Shown here: piece by piece, positions 7,096 to 16,504 of the stretch | Position numbering within the stretch: the first letter of the stretch is position 1 | Layout: the number at the start of each line of letters is the position of its first letter | From: Candidatus Poribacteria bacterium | GTDB lineage: Bacteria > Abyssobacteria > SURF-5 | Assembly (NCBI GenBank): GCA_016215705.1 | Contig: JACRIR010000133.1 | Coordinates: forward strand, 1 to 35,570 | Direction of reading: 5' to 3' | Length of the DNA: 35,570 nt | The notes under the pieces: model-generated | The model's input: only the letters and a program-made list of their open reading frames with translations | What the model was told of the DNA's origin: nothing | The model's database searches: none | Made by a program: the position numbers and the translations under genes

Positions 7096-7172
7096 TGCGT
7101 GGCGGGCATAGCCAGGTTTTGGATTTCTGCGCGACAGCGGTTCATCGTTCATGTATGAGAGAGGAGAAGTCC

Positions 7173-7952
7173 ATGAAAAGAGTCGTGATAGGGTCTACAA
7201 TGATTTTGCTATTCCTGTTTCTTCTGGCAGATACGGCAGCAGTTGCGGTTCCGACACAGGTAACGGTGAGGGTTCTGAGCAAAGGGGCGAAATTCGTTGG
7301 CACGAGCATGGGCGGCGCCTTCGTTGTGATAAAGGACATGAGTACGGGAGAGGTGTTGGCGAAAGGCAGAACTGAAGGCTCCACGGGCAATACCGGTTCG
7401 ATCATGAGAACCCCGAGGACCGCCGGCGAGCCGTATCTCTCGGATGGTGACTCGGCCAAGTTCAATGCGACCATAGATGTCGATTCGCCCGTTTACGTCG
7501 AGATTTCCGCCTATGGTCCCGGCGCGCAAAAACAGTCCGCCAACAAGGTGTCGATAACGCAATGGATTCTTCCCGGGAAGGACATAGTGGTCGGCGACGC
7601 TATTCTGCTCGAGCTTCCCGGATTCGTTGTGGATATTCTTTCACCGCCATCGCATGTAATGTTCGGAGGAGTTCCGCAATCCGTAAAGATAAGGGCCAAT
7701 GTCACGATGATGTGCGGATGCCCGATTGAGCCTGAAGGATTATGGGACGCCAACACGTATGAGATCAAGGCGATGCTGAAAAGGGACGGCAAGGACGCGG
7801 GAACCATTGAGATGAAGTATGCGGGAGAGAAAAGCCAGTTTGAAGCCGGCTACCAGGTGACCGAGCCCGGAACTTATGAAGTGACCGTTTATGCCTTCGA
7901 CCCGTCCAATGGCAACACGGGCCTGGACAAGACGACGTTCATGGTTTACTGA
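7173..7952 (+). CDS. Secreted hypothetical protein (259 aa)
   Basis: The product is exported. It has a classical signal peptide (MKRVVIGSTMILLFLFLLAD) with probable cleavage after an AVA segment near residue 27. The mature part is rich in Thr, Val and Gly and looks like two beta-sandwich domains: the first covers about 30-150, the second about 150-259 and ends in an Ig-like YEVTVYAFDPSNG segment. Two Cys (in MMCGCP) sit in the second domain. The ATG at 7173 has AGGAG at six-base spacing; the upstream frame adds nothing protein-like. I cannot name the family. Binding or envelope adhesion is possible by fold alone. Confidence 0.75.
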   Translation: MKRVVIGSTMILLFLFLLADTAAVAVPTQVTVRVLSKGAKFVGTSMGGAFVVIKDMSTGEVLAKGRTEGSTGNTGSIMRTPRTAGEPYLSDGDSAKFNATIDVDSPVYVEISAYGPGAQKQSANKVSITQWILPGKDIVVGDAILLELPGFVVDILSPPSHVMFGGVPQSVKIRANVTMMCGCPIEPEGLWDANTYEIKAMLKRDGKDAGTIEMKYAGEKSQFEAGYQVTEPGTYEVTVYAFDPSNGNTGLDKTTFMVY

Positions 7953-7955
7953 AAG

Positions 7956-7994
7956 AAGGGACGGATCACGGAATCTACCGATTCGGTCGTCCTT
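7956..7994. terminator. Possible bidirectional terminator between convergent genes
   Basis: Outer arms AAGGGACG (7956-7963) and CGTCCTT (7988-7994) and an inner GAATC/GATTC stem form a hairpin between the secreted-protein gene (plus) and gatA (minus). T-rich sequence follows on the plus strand. Confidence 0.45.
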
Positions 7995-8067
7995 CGTCTT
8001 TATGTTCTTTTCGCTTTTGCGGCGAAGAGATCTCTTGGCTCAGAGCGATTTCTGAGACACTTGCGGA

Positions 8068-9561
8068 TCATCTCTCGATTTTGGAGAAGTCGGGCGTTTG
8101 TTTATGATGGTCGGTATTCTGTTCGAATGTATACGCGGCGCGGAAGAGAGTTTTTTCATCGAAGGCTCTGCCGATCATCTGGAGGCCGATGGGCAGTCTT
8201 CCTGATGAGAAGCCGCAGGGGATAACCATGCCGGGCAGGCCGGTCAGGTTGACGGAAAGAGTGAACACATCTGAGAGATACATCTGCAGCGGGTCGTCGA
8301 CTTTTTCGCCGATGAGGAAAGCGGGAGTGGGAGTGGTGGGTATCATTACGATGTCGCATTTCTTGAATGCTTGATCGAAATCGTTCTTGATGAGAGTGCG
8401 GACTTTCTGCGCCTTGAGATAATAGGCGTCGTAATAGCCGGAGCTGAGTGCAAACGTGCCGAGCATGATTCGCCTCTTGACCTCAGGGCCAAACCCTTCA
8501 CTCTTGGTCTTGCAGTACATATCCAGAAGATTCTCACGTTCCGGATGGCGATATCCGTACTTCACGCCGTCATAGCGAGCAAGGTTCGAGCTTGCCTCGG
8601 CAGGCGCAACGATGTAGTAGACCGCGAGCGCATAGCCGTAATGTGGGAGCGATATTTCCACACTCTCGGCGCCAAACTCCTCGAGCAGTTTGATTGCTCC
8701 CTTGATGGATCTTTCGACCTCGGGGTCGAGTCCCTCCTGAAAGTATTCGCGAGGCACTCCCATCTTCAATCCCCGGATATCGGTCGTCAAACTCTTCGTA
8801 AAATTGGGACACTCGATCTCGGCCGAGGTCGAATCGCGGGAGTCATGTCCGCCGATTACGTTCATCAGGAGCGCGCAATCGGTGACATCGCGCGTGAGTG
8901 GGCCTATCTGGTCGAGCGAAGAGGCGAAGGCAACAAGTCCATAACGCGAGACACGACCATAGGTCGGCTTGAGGCCAACGATGCCACAGAAAGCGGCTGG
9001 TTGGCGAATCGAGCCTCCGGTGTCGGAGCCGAGCGCCAGAATTGCCTCGCCTGCGGTGACCGCTGCCGCCGAGCCACCGCTCGAGCCGCCGGGCGCGCGC
9101 TCGGGGTCCCACGGATTACGGGTGGGCCCGAAGGCGGAGTTCTCGGTCGAGGAGCCCATTGCGAACTCATCGAGATTGGTTTTCCCGACAATCACTGAAT
9201 CAACTGCGAGCAGCCGCTCGACCACGGCCGCGTCATAGGGAGAGACGAAGCCTTTAAGTATTCTCGAAGAGCACGTGGTTTCTGTCCCGATCATGCACAT
9301 GTTGTCTTTGAGCGCGAGCGGAATGCCCGAGAGCGGGTTGATCCGTTCGCCCGCTTTCACCTTCCGGTCGACTCTATCCGCTGCCCTCAAAGCGCTGTCT
9401 CGCAAGACGGTGAGGTAAGCCTTGATTACGGGGTCGCGCCGCTCGATGTTTGCGAGTACAGATTCGGTTATCTCAAGGGAAGTCGTCTCGCCGGAGACGA
9501 TCAACTCGTGTAACCTATGCGCGGGCAACAAAGCGAGGTCTTTCACACGGTCCTTATTCAT
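8068..9561 (-). CDS. gatA: Asp-tRNA(Asn)/Glu-tRNA(Gln) amidotransferase subunit A
   Basis: GatA is the glutaminase subunit of the GatCAB transamidase, which releases ammonia to convert Glu-tRNA(Gln) or Asp-tRNA(Asn) to the amidated form. The protein is 497 residues from the preferred ATG at 9561 (an AGAGGA lies upstream; another in-frame ATG is at 9579). The amidase signature is complete: the Lys in IPLALKDN, the [12 protein letters not shown] loop with the cis-Ser, and the nucleophile Ser in [11 protein letters not shown]. gatC lies upstream on the same strand, about 220 nt away across palindrome 9628-9672. gatB is not in the window, so it must be elsewhere for a working enzyme. Confidence 0.97.
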   Translation of the reverse strand: MNKDRVKDLALLPAHRLHELIVSGETTSLEITESVLANIERRDPVIKAYLTVLRDSALRAADRVDRKVKAGERINPLSGIPLALKDNMCMIGTETTCSSRILKGFVSPYDAAVVERLLAVDSVIVGKTNLDEFAMGSSTENSAFGPTRNPWDPERAPGGSSGGSAAAVTAGEAILALGSDTGGSIRQPAAFCGIVGLKPTYGRVSRYGLVAFASSLDQIGPLTRDVTDCALLMNVIGGHDSRDSTSAEIECPNFTKSLTTDIRGLKMGVPREYFQEGLDPEVERSIKGAIKLLEEFGAESVEISLPHYGYALAVYYIVAPAEASSNLARYDGVKYGYRHPERENLLDMYCKTKSEGFGPEVKRRIMLGTFALSSGYYDAYYLKAQKVRTLIKNDFDQAFKKCDIVMIPTTPTPAFLIGEKVDDPLQMYLSDVFTLSVNLTGLPGMVIPCGFSSGRLPIGLQMIGRAFDEKTLFRAAYTFEQNTDHHKQTPDFSKIER

Positions 9562-9627
9562 CCAATGTCTTCCTCTCATGACAAGGTGTTTTCAATGTCA
9601 TTATTTCCAACAGCCGACACCGACCGG

Positions 9628-9672
9628 CGCTTATTCGGGGACACCATGCGGCATGGTGTCCCCGAATAAGCG
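9628..9672. repeat. Long perfect palindrome, family A1 (copy 2)
   Basis: 22-nt arms (9628-9649 and 9651-9672) around one central base, nearly identical to copy 1 at 958-1000. It lies between gatC and gatA, within what looks like one transcription unit. Confidence 0.85.
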
Positions 9673-9778
9673 TCAAATACAGGCTCACCCGAAGCAGTAT
9701 CTCTTTCTTTCACCTTTTTCTTTTTAGCTCCTTTAGGCAGAAACCAGAAACCCCCGCCCGGCGCGGCCCCTTTTTCGC

Positions 9779-10069
9779 CTACTCAATCACCCTCGGCACG
9801 ACATAGAAATTCTCTTCGCGGCGCGGCGCATTTTCGATTAGTTTGTCGGTCGGTGAAGGCACGTCTCTCACCTTATCCTCCCGCATTGGTGTCTTCTCGA
9901 AAAACATGTGGGATGTCGGCGGTACGCCACTAGTATCGAGTTCGTTCAGCTTCTCCACGTATTGGAGTATCTCGTTCAACTGAGAAATGAACCCTTCAAG
10001 TTCTCTTTCGCCGAATTTCAATCGTGCGAGTTTGGCAACGTGATCTATCATTTCGCGAGTGATTTTCAT
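9779..10069 (-). CDS. gatC: Asp-tRNA(Asn)/Glu-tRNA(Gln) amidotransferase subunit C
   Basis: GatC is the small belt-like subunit that holds GatA and GatB together. The 96-residue length and the N-terminus MKITREMIDHVAKLARL match the family, as do the central LNEILQYVEKLNELDT helix and the C-terminal segment with MREDKVRD. AGGAG lies about seven bases before the ATG. gatA follows on the same strand. A promoter candidate (10259-10287) suggests that gatC-gatA is transcribed separately from mnmA. Confidence 0.95.
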   Translation of the reverse strand: MKITREMIDHVAKLARLKFGERELEGFISQLNEILQYVEKLNELDTSGVPPTSHMFFEKTPMREDKVRDVPSPTDKLIENAPRREENFYVVPRVIE

Positions 10070-10146
10070 GAGGTATCTCCTCAGAAACTGGCTCGTGGTT
10101 CCCAGTTCATTGTTGTTGGTTAAACCAAGAAAACTGAATAACTTAT

Positions 10147-10172
10147 GTCATTCCCGCTTTCGCGGGAATGAC
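10147..10172. repeat. GTCATTCCCGC palindrome
   Basis: An 11-bp perfect stem (10147-10157 with 10162-10172) around TTTC. This TCATTCCCGC...GCGGGAATGA type is a widespread dispersed intergenic repeat in bacteria. A decayed relative is near 12297-12320. It would lie in the gatC 5' leader. Confidence 0.65.
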
Positions 10173-10258
10173 GTTGTGGTTGCTGTCACGTTTCTTCTGC
10201 ACTTAACCACGCTACGACGTGGTCAATCACTGCTTCTTCTGCTTTCTATTAAGACGAA

Positions 10259-10287
10259 ATTATACACTACACGTTGCCGGACAGCAA
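10259..10287 (-). promoter_or_regulatory. Probable sigma-70 promoter of gatC-gatA
   Basis: On the minus strand TTGCTG (10282-10287) and a perfect TATAAT (10259-10264) are 17 nt apart. Transcription would start about 180 nt upstream of gatC, giving a leader containing two hairpins (10206-10223 and 10147-10172). Confidence 0.55.
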
Positions 10288-10299
10288 GCGGGACAGAAG

Positions 10300-10409
10300 G
10301 TTGAAAGTCGAAAGTCAAAGGGCGAAGGTCGGAAAAAGCGAAGGGCAAAGGCGAAGTGGGAAGCGCCGTGCGGAACTTCACCGCTGACCTTTGACCTTCG
10401 ACTTTCAAC
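10300..10409. repeat. 110-bp inverted repeat with purine-rich interior
   Basis: Arms of 22 nt (10300-10321 and 10388-10409) match with one mismatch. The left arm begins GTTGAAAGTCGAAAGTC. The interior is rich in GAAGG, GCGAA and CAAAGG units. A similar CGAAAGG-type tract, in the opposite orientation, occurs at about 35415-35458. It fills much of the spacer between gatC and mnmA. Confidence 0.6.
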
Positions 10410-10430
10410 TACTGATGATTCCCCTCTCCC

Positions 10431-11507
10431 CTATCTTTTGATGATGCCGCCGCCTACAACTACGTCGCCGTCGTAGAAGACGATGGCTTGACCCGGGGTT
10501 ATGGAGCGCTGCGGATGATTGAAGTGGACGAGAACGGTGTTGTGCTCGAGCGGCGACACGAGGGCCGGGCTTTCTACGTGTTTGTAGCGGATTCGCGCGT
10601 TCAGACGCATTGGTTCGCGGAGGCTTTTCAGAGATATCCAGTTCAGGTTTTCCGCCACGAGCTCGCCGGCCCACACATGTTCGGCGGTTCCCACGATGAC
10701 TGCGTTTCGTCCGACGTCAATGCCGACAACGTATAGAGGTTTCGGGTGAGCGATTCCGAGCCCGCGTCTTTGACCGACGGTATAGTTGGCCGTGCCGGCG
10801 TGGGTTCCAAGCTTTTTCCCCGTCACATCAAGAATGGGGCCGGGGTTGAGCTTGTCGGGCGCGATTCTTTCGAGCAACCTGCGATAGTCGCCCTCGGGCA
10901 CAAAGCAAATCTCCTGGCTCTCCGGCTTTTGCGCGGTGGGCAATCCGAGTTCGCGCGCTTTAGCGCGAACCTGCGTCTTCGTAAGTTCGCCCACCGGGAA
11001 AAGGATATGCGCGAGTTGGGCCTGGGTGAGATTGTAGAGAAAGTACGACTGATCCTTTGCAGTATCGCGCCCTTTCAAGAGAAGGTATCGGTCCGTCCCG
11101 GGGTCATGCGCAATGCGGGCATAGTGGCCGGTGGCGACATGTGTGGCGTCAAGTGAACGAGCACGCCGCAGCATAAGGCGGAATTTTATTTCAGTGTTGC
11201 AGACGATGCAGGGGTTAGGCGTCTTGCCGGCAAGGTATTCTCTGCAGAAAGGATCGACAACGTATTTGCGGAATGCCGCCCTGGCATTTGAGACATAGTG
11301 AGGGATATCGAGGAGAGCGCATACCCTGCGGGCATCATCGGCATCGGAGACGGAACAGCAGCGCCGCGTGAATTCATCGGCCAGACCAGCATCCTCCCAC
11401 ACCTTCATGGTGATGCCGACGACTTCAAAGCCTTGCTGCAACAGGATGGCCGCGGCCGTCGAGCTGTCGACGCCGCCACTCATGAGAGCCACTATCTTCT
11501 GAGGCAT
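10431..11507 (-). CDS. mnmA: tRNA-specific 2-thiouridylase MnmA
   Basis: MnmA uses ATP and persulfide sulfur to make the 2-thio group of 2-thiouridine at position 34 of Glu, Gln and Lys tRNAs. The 358 residues fit the family length. The PP-loop SGGVDSS (about 10-16) adenylates the tRNA. The catalytic Cys pair is present in NPCIVCN and in QEICFVPEGDYRRLL. A C-terminal beta-barrel region ends the protein at IVFYDGDVVVGGGIIK. GGAGAGG just before the ATG supports the start. Its neighbour gatC also serves translation accuracy, but the two have a 361-nt spacer with a separate promoter candidate. Confidence 0.97.
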   Translation of the reverse strand: MPQKIVALMSGGVDSSTAAAILLQQGFEVVGITMKVWEDAGLADEFTRRCCSVSDADDARRVCALLDIPHYVSNARAAFRKYVVDPFCREYLAGKTPNPCIVCNTEIKFRLMLRRARSLDATHVATGHYARIAHDPGTDRYLLLKGRDTAKDQSYFLYNLTQAQLAHILFPVGELTKTQVRAKARELGLPTAQKPESQEICFVPEGDYRRLLERIAPDKLNPGPILDVTGKKLGTHAGTANYTVGQRRGLGIAHPKPLYVVGIDVGRNAVIVGTAEHVWAGELVAENLNWISLKSLREPMRLNARIRYKHVESPALVSPLEHNTVLVHFNHPQRSITPGQAIVFYDGDVVVGGGIIKR

Positions 11508-11525
11508 CAGGCCTCTCCGTGCGTC

Positions 11526-11625
11526 AGGGCGCCGTCCCGCCGAAGCGGGACGCCCTTACAAAAGCAAGTTCAAATGAATATGCACACTTATTCGGGAACG
11601 CGAAGCAGAACGGTAATTCCGAATA
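11526..11625. repeat. Two intergenic hairpins upstream of mnmA
   Basis: The first (11526-11556) has GTCCCGC/GCGGGAC around CGAA plus outer AGGGC/GCCCT pairs. The second (11589-11625) pairs TATTCGGGAA with TTCCGAATA around a long loop and looks like a decayed family-A palindrome. Together with the A2 palindrome at 11674 they make up most of this 249-nt spacer. Confidence 0.5.
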
Positions 11626-11673
11626 GGCGACATCATCCCGGCGCAGTGTTCCTCATGGGATGTGGGACACCGC

Positions 11674-11716
11674 AGAAAATCGGGGACACGATGCGGCATC
11701 GTGTCCCCGATTTTCT
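11674..11716. repeat. Long perfect palindrome, family A2 (copy 1)
   Basis: 21-nt arms (11674-11694 and 11696-11716) around one base. It differs from A1 by a C-to-G change balanced by G-to-C in the other arm, and by AAAAT/ATTTT instead of TATT/AATA ends. The same sequence recurs at 13557-13599. It lies downstream of the bactofilin gene and could end that transcript. Confidence 0.85.
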
Positions 11717-11756
11717 CAAGCATTTGGCCGTATTAACGGGTATCCTCAGCTTGCTT

Positions 11757-12209
11757 TCAGGCGGTTCCGCTCTTGCCTGCGGCTGCCACCTCCTGCTCAT
11801 CAGCGGGATGACCCTGCGCTTTGGGGAGGCGTTGTTTAGCCGTATCGGGCTGACACATCGTGCACCGTCCCTCGAAAATGACACCTTCGGCGACAACGAA
11901 CTTGGCGGCAGGTGTCGTGACGTCGCCGTAGAGGCGGCCGGTCGAAAGAATCTCGACCTTCTCACGCGCAGCAACGTTGCCATGGATCGAGCCGCCGACA
12001 ACGACGTGATTGGCCGAGACGTTGCCCTTTACGACGCCTTTTGAGCCCACGATGACGGCTGCATCGGCGGTCACCTTGCCTTCGATGTTCCCGTCGATTC
12101 GCAATGTGCCGCGCGAATGAATGTCGCCCTTGACCGTCGAGCCAGCCCCAATTACACTGTCAACTTTGTCGGAATCACCCATATTCTGGAGGCCTTTGCT
12201 TTTGAACAT
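11757..12209 (-). CDS. Bactofilin (polymer-forming cytoskeletal protein)
   Basis: Bactofilins polymerise without nucleotide into filaments that place cell-wall enzymes and shape cells. The 150-residue protein, from the ATG at 12209, has the DUF583 right-handed beta-helix: regular repeats such as GTLRIDGNIEGKVTAD, VGSKGVVKGNVSANHVVVGG, and SIHGNVAAREKVEIL. Short disordered tails flank it; the C-terminal tail is Ala/Gln/Pro-rich. An in-frame ATG at 12260 would add 17 residues. The M23 peptidase gene lies directly upstream on the same strand, a widely seen pairing in which bactofilin localises the peptidase. The promoter at 13432-13460 probably serves both. Confidence 0.92.
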   Translation of the reverse strand: MFKSKGLQNMGDSDKVDSVIGAGSTVKGDIHSRGTLRIDGNIEGKVTADAAVIVGSKGVVKGNVSANHVVVGGSIHGNVAAREKVEILSTGRLYGDVTTPAAKFVVAEGVIFEGRCTMCQPDTAKQRLPKAQGHPADEQEVAAAGKSGTA

Positions 12210-12319
12210 TTGATTCCCGCCATTCAGTCCATGATACCATTTATTGAGGAGATTTCGCATCGATTCGATTCATCACGCGTGCACAAGAAACAATCGCGTC
12301 ATTCCCGCGCAAGCGCGCG

Positions 12320-12360
12320 TTTATTCGGGGACACCATGCGGCGTGTGGCCCCCGGATAGA
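12320..12360. repeat. Decayed family A palindrome
   Basis: The left arm TTATTCGGGGACACCATGC is intact, but the right arm has several changes (GTGTGGCCCCCGGATA). It sits between the bactofilin and M23 peptidase genes, after a degenerate ATTCCCGCG hairpin. Loss of one arm is what an ageing, unselected copy would look like. Confidence 0.7.
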
Positions 12361-12378
12361 CGCGGATTTCTCGGTAGA

Positions 12379-13293
12379 TTATTGCACCAGGAATTTGTAG
12401 GGATTAGTCAGTTTGCCGTTGAGGCGAACCTCGTAGTGGAGGTGCGGTCCCGTGCTTCTGCCGGTGCTGCCGATATAAGCGACCACGTCGCCGCGTCTCA
12501 CGCGCTCGCCCCTTCTGACGAGAAGAGAATCGCAGTGGCCGTAGGCTGTGCTATAGCCGTATCCGTGAGCTATCACGACCATCCTGCCCAGACCGTTATC
12601 CCACCCCGCGTACACCACAACGCCGTCAGCGGGCGCAATGATGGGCGTGCCGCGCGGCGCCACGATGTCGACGCCTTCATGGAAGCGTGACTTGCCGTTG
12701 ATCGGGTCATCGCGGTACCCAAAGCCTGAGGAAAGCCATGCCTCCTGCGAGGCGACCGGATTGATGGAAGGAATGCTTGCAAGCTTTGCGCCCTGCCGCT
12801 CGAAGGCATCCAGAACCTCCGCAAAACTATCCTTGAGCTGGAGCGTGCCGCCGATGAGTTCCTGAGCGGAGTAATCCATGTCCGGCTGTGACGCGGCGTC
12901 GGCCGTGTCAAAGAGCGCGGGAGCAGCGTCGGGGGTATCGCCGTCAGGACCGCCCTGCCCGCCGGCCGCCATCTCGAGTTTCGAGCGATCGCGGGGCTTG
13001 AGACCAGCGACAGTGCGCAACTTCTCTTCCAGTTCCTCGAGCACCGCAAACTGGCGGTTGAGTTGCGTGAGCTCCGCATCGCGAGCCCTTATTTCGGACT
13101 CCAATTGAGATATCCGCACCAGCCTCTTCTTATGCAGACTGTGGCCCATGTAGAGGGCCGTGACGCCCGAAAGCACAAATAGAGACGCGGCCACGAAGGC
13201 CGCAATCCTTAAAGAGCGCAAGGGAAGGTTGAAGCTGTAAACCTTACGTCCGGGCGAGTTCGGGACAATCATCAAGCTCCACTTTTTCTGCAT
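12379..13293 (-). CDS. Membrane-anchored M23 (LytM-type) peptidoglycan endopeptidase
   Basis: This enzyme should cleave peptide cross-links in peptidoglycan from the periplasmic side. The 304 residues comprise a short cytoplasmic N-terminus, one membrane segment (about 28-50), a coiled coil (about 55-95), a Gly/Asp/Ala-rich linker (about 108-142), a helical part, and a LytM domain from about 190. The zinc-site motifs are complete: HEGVD with His205 and Asp209, His253 in YGHCD, and HLHYEV with His284 and His286, so it should be active rather than a regulatory LytM. A near-consensus promoter lies upstream and bactofilin follows. Confidence 0.93.
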   Translation of the reverse strand: MQKKWSLMIVPNSPGRKVYSFNLPLRSLRIAAFVAASLFVLSGVTALYMGHSLHKKRLVRISQLESEIRARDAELTQLNRQFAVLEELEEKLRTVAGLKPRDRSKLEMAAGGQGGPDGDTPDAAPALFDTADAASQPDMDYSAQELIGGTLQLKDSFAEVLDAFERQGAKLASIPSINPVASQEAWLSSGFGYRDDPINGKSRFHEGVDIVAPRGTPIIAPADGVVVYAGWDNGLGRMVVIAHGYGYSTAYGHCDSLLVRRGERVRRGDVVAYIGSTGRSTGPHLHYEVRLNGKLTNPYKFLVQ

Positions 13294-13431
13294 CTCGACC
13301 TCGGCAGACCCATTTTATGACTGTTCTTGTGCTGCTACCAATCACTCCATTACACACATATACTTGCGAGAAACAGGCGCTAATTTGAAACTCATCTTCT
13401 TGCGGCAGGAATTCTTTGGATGGACAGCCGG

Positions 13432-13460
13432 ATTATAACATAGGCCCCTAATCCAGTCAA
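13432..13460 (-). promoter_or_regulatory. Sigma-70 promoter of the M23 peptidase-bactofilin unit
   Basis: On the minus strand TTGACT (13455-13460) and a perfect TATAAT (13432-13437) are exactly 17 nt apart. Transcription should start near 13425, about 130 nt before the peptidase ATG. No other gene is seen in the 13294-13697 spacer; its far end holds palindromes at 13557-13599 and 13623-13638. Confidence 0.78.
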
Positions 13461-13556
13461 GTGCAAAATTTGCCTGTCCAGCCTTTTTCCGGATGCAATC
13501 ATGCCAAAATTATGCGTCAGGTTATAGGCCGTGGATTTCACAGCATGACATACCGC

Positions 13557-13599
13557 AGAAAATCGGGGACACGATGCGGCATCGTGTCCCCGATTTTCT
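13557..13599. repeat. Long perfect palindrome, family A2 (copy 2)
   Basis: Arms 13557-13577 and 13579-13599 around one base, identical to the copy at 11674-11716 and sharing a few bases of left flank (ACCGCAG). It is downstream of atpC on the minus strand. The 21-bp stem ends in GATTTTCT, so it may work as the terminator of the ATP synthase operon. Confidence 0.85.
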
Positions 13600-13697
13600 A
13601 ACACTTGTATCTGCATTGTATACGCGAATGAATTCGCGTTTGTACGACCGGTGAGAACGCGAGCGCAGAGATTCTGCAAGAAAGCCTTCAGGACACT

Positions 13698-14108
13698 CTA
13701 TGAGAGCGCGCCTGCGAGCTTAAGACGCGCGATAGCGCGTCTGAGAGACGCCTCGGCCCGGACGATGTCTATCTCGGGGTTCTTCGTCCCCAGTCTTTCA
13801 CGCGCCCTGGCCATAGACGCTCGAGCCCGTTCCACGTTGATCTCTTCTTTTTTCTCTGCTGTGTCGACGAGCAGCGTCGCGCTTTTCTGAGTAACGACGA
13901 GAAAGCCTTCTCCCACGCTCATTTTCAGGTCGGACTTGCCCTCGAGCTTGATCGAGATCATGCCGATCTCGATGTTCGTGAGGAGTGGCGCATGACCCGC
14001 CAATATGCCCAGGTAGCCCAGCCCTCCGGGAGCGGTCACACACTCGACGTTATCGCTAAAGACGGTGCGCTTCAGTGTGACTATTTCAAGCGGATAGGAT
14101 TTCGCCAA
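13698..14108 (-). CDS. atpC: F1Fo ATP synthase epsilon subunit
   Basis: Epsilon links the rotor to the c-ring and can inhibit ATP hydrolysis. The 136-residue protein has the N-terminal beta-sandwich (ECVTAPGGLGYLGILAGHAPLLT is the family hallmark region) and a C-terminal helical hairpin (about 90-134). The start is TTG at 14106-14108, with AAGGGG about eight bases upstream. It is the last gene of the operon, five bases after atpD. Confidence 0.95.
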   Translation of the reverse strand: MAKSYPLEIVTLKRTVFSDNVECVTAPGGLGYLGILAGHAPLLTNIEIGMISIKLEGKSDLKMSVGEGFLVVTQKSATLLVDTAEKKEEINVERARASMARARERLGTKNPEIDIVRAEASLRRAIARLKLAGALS

Positions 14109-14113
14109 TTTAC

Positions 14114-15591
<1,478 letters not shown>

Positions 15592-15637
15592 GGGCGGGTG
15601 CATTCCTCTAACAAATCGGCCACTCGATCCGATACGG

Positions 15638-16504
15638 CTACTTCTTCTTGGTCGCGTCGGCGCCCGTGACGACCTCGAGTATCTCGCGCGTGATGGATGC
15701 CTGCCGCACCTTATTGTAGTTAAGCGTCAGCGTGTGAATCATCTCGTCCGCGTTGTCGGTGGCGCTCTTCATCGAGACCATCCGGCTTCCATGCTCGGAG
15801 GCGCCGGCCTCGACAAACGCGAGATACACCTGGTTCTGGAGGTACTTCGGGAGAAGCTTCTGCATCAACTCCTCCGCTGTCGGCTCGAAGATATAGAGGG
15901 CGCTTCCACCCGCCTGTTTGTCAGCCTCCGCGCTCTCGAGGGGAAGCAACTGCGCTTCGAGCGGAGTTGTCACCATCGCGCTCTTGAATTTCGTGTAGAA
16001 GAGGACCACCTTGTCGTAGTCCGCCTTTTCGTAGCCGCCTGCCAGAAAGCGCATTACTTCGGCGACGAACGAGACCTCGACCTCTTTGCTCGGGAACGGC
16101 CAATACTTGAGAATCTCATATTGCCGCCTCTTGAAGAAGTCGTTCGCCTTCTTGCCGATGACAACGAGCCGAACCGATTCCGGTTTGAGGGACTTGATGA
16201 ACTCCATAGCCCTCTTTATGATGTTCGCATTGTACGCGCCACAGAGGCCTTTGTCGGAGGTCATCACAACGACGCAGACGCGCTCGACCGGCCTCTTCAC
16301 GAGAAGCGGGTGTGTGACGCCGGAAGCAGACTTGCCGACCTCGTTCATGAGCAGACGCAGTTTTTCGGCGTACGGACCGGCGGCCTGAACCATCTCCTGC
16401 GCCCGTTTGAGCTTCGAGGCGGCGACCATCTGCATCGCGCGCGTGATCTGCTGGATGTTCTTTACGCTTCGAATGCGATTTCTGATTTCACGTGTATTTG
16501 CCAT
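15638..16504 (-). CDS. atpG: F1Fo ATP synthase gamma subunit
   Basis: Gamma is the central shaft turning inside the alpha3beta3 head. The 288 residues include both hallmark ends: the N-terminal helix starting [20 protein letters not shown] and the C-terminal NKVRQASITREILEVVTGA helix. The internal SDKGLCGAYN motif is present. The ATG overlaps the atpA stop by one base (TAATG), implying translational coupling. Confidence 0.97.
   Translation of the reverse strand: MANTREIRNRIRSVKNIQQITRAMQMVAASKLKRAQEMVQAAGPYAEKLRLLMNEVGKSASGVTHPLLVKRPVERVCVVVMTSDKGLCGAYNANIIKRAMEFIKSLKPESVRLVVIGKKANDFFKRRQYEILKYWPFPSKEVEVSFVAEVMRFLAGGYEKADYDKVVLFYTKFKSAMVTTPLEAQLLPLESAEADKQAGGSALYIFEPTAEELMQKLLPKYLQNQVYLAFVEAGASEHGSRMVSMKSATDNADEMIHTLTLNYNKVRQASITREILEVVTGADATKKK

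Noticed and set aside
8371-9198. 275-codon plus-strand frame inside gatA
   Set aside because: Antisense to gatA, which has every amidase signature residue.
958-13599. Family A palindromes as ordinary rho-independent terminators only
   Set aside because: Several copies lie between co-directional genes of apparent operons, lack a clean T-tract, and share sequence across unrelated loci, so they are repeats first; a terminator role is kept only as possible for 13557-13599 and 11674-11716.
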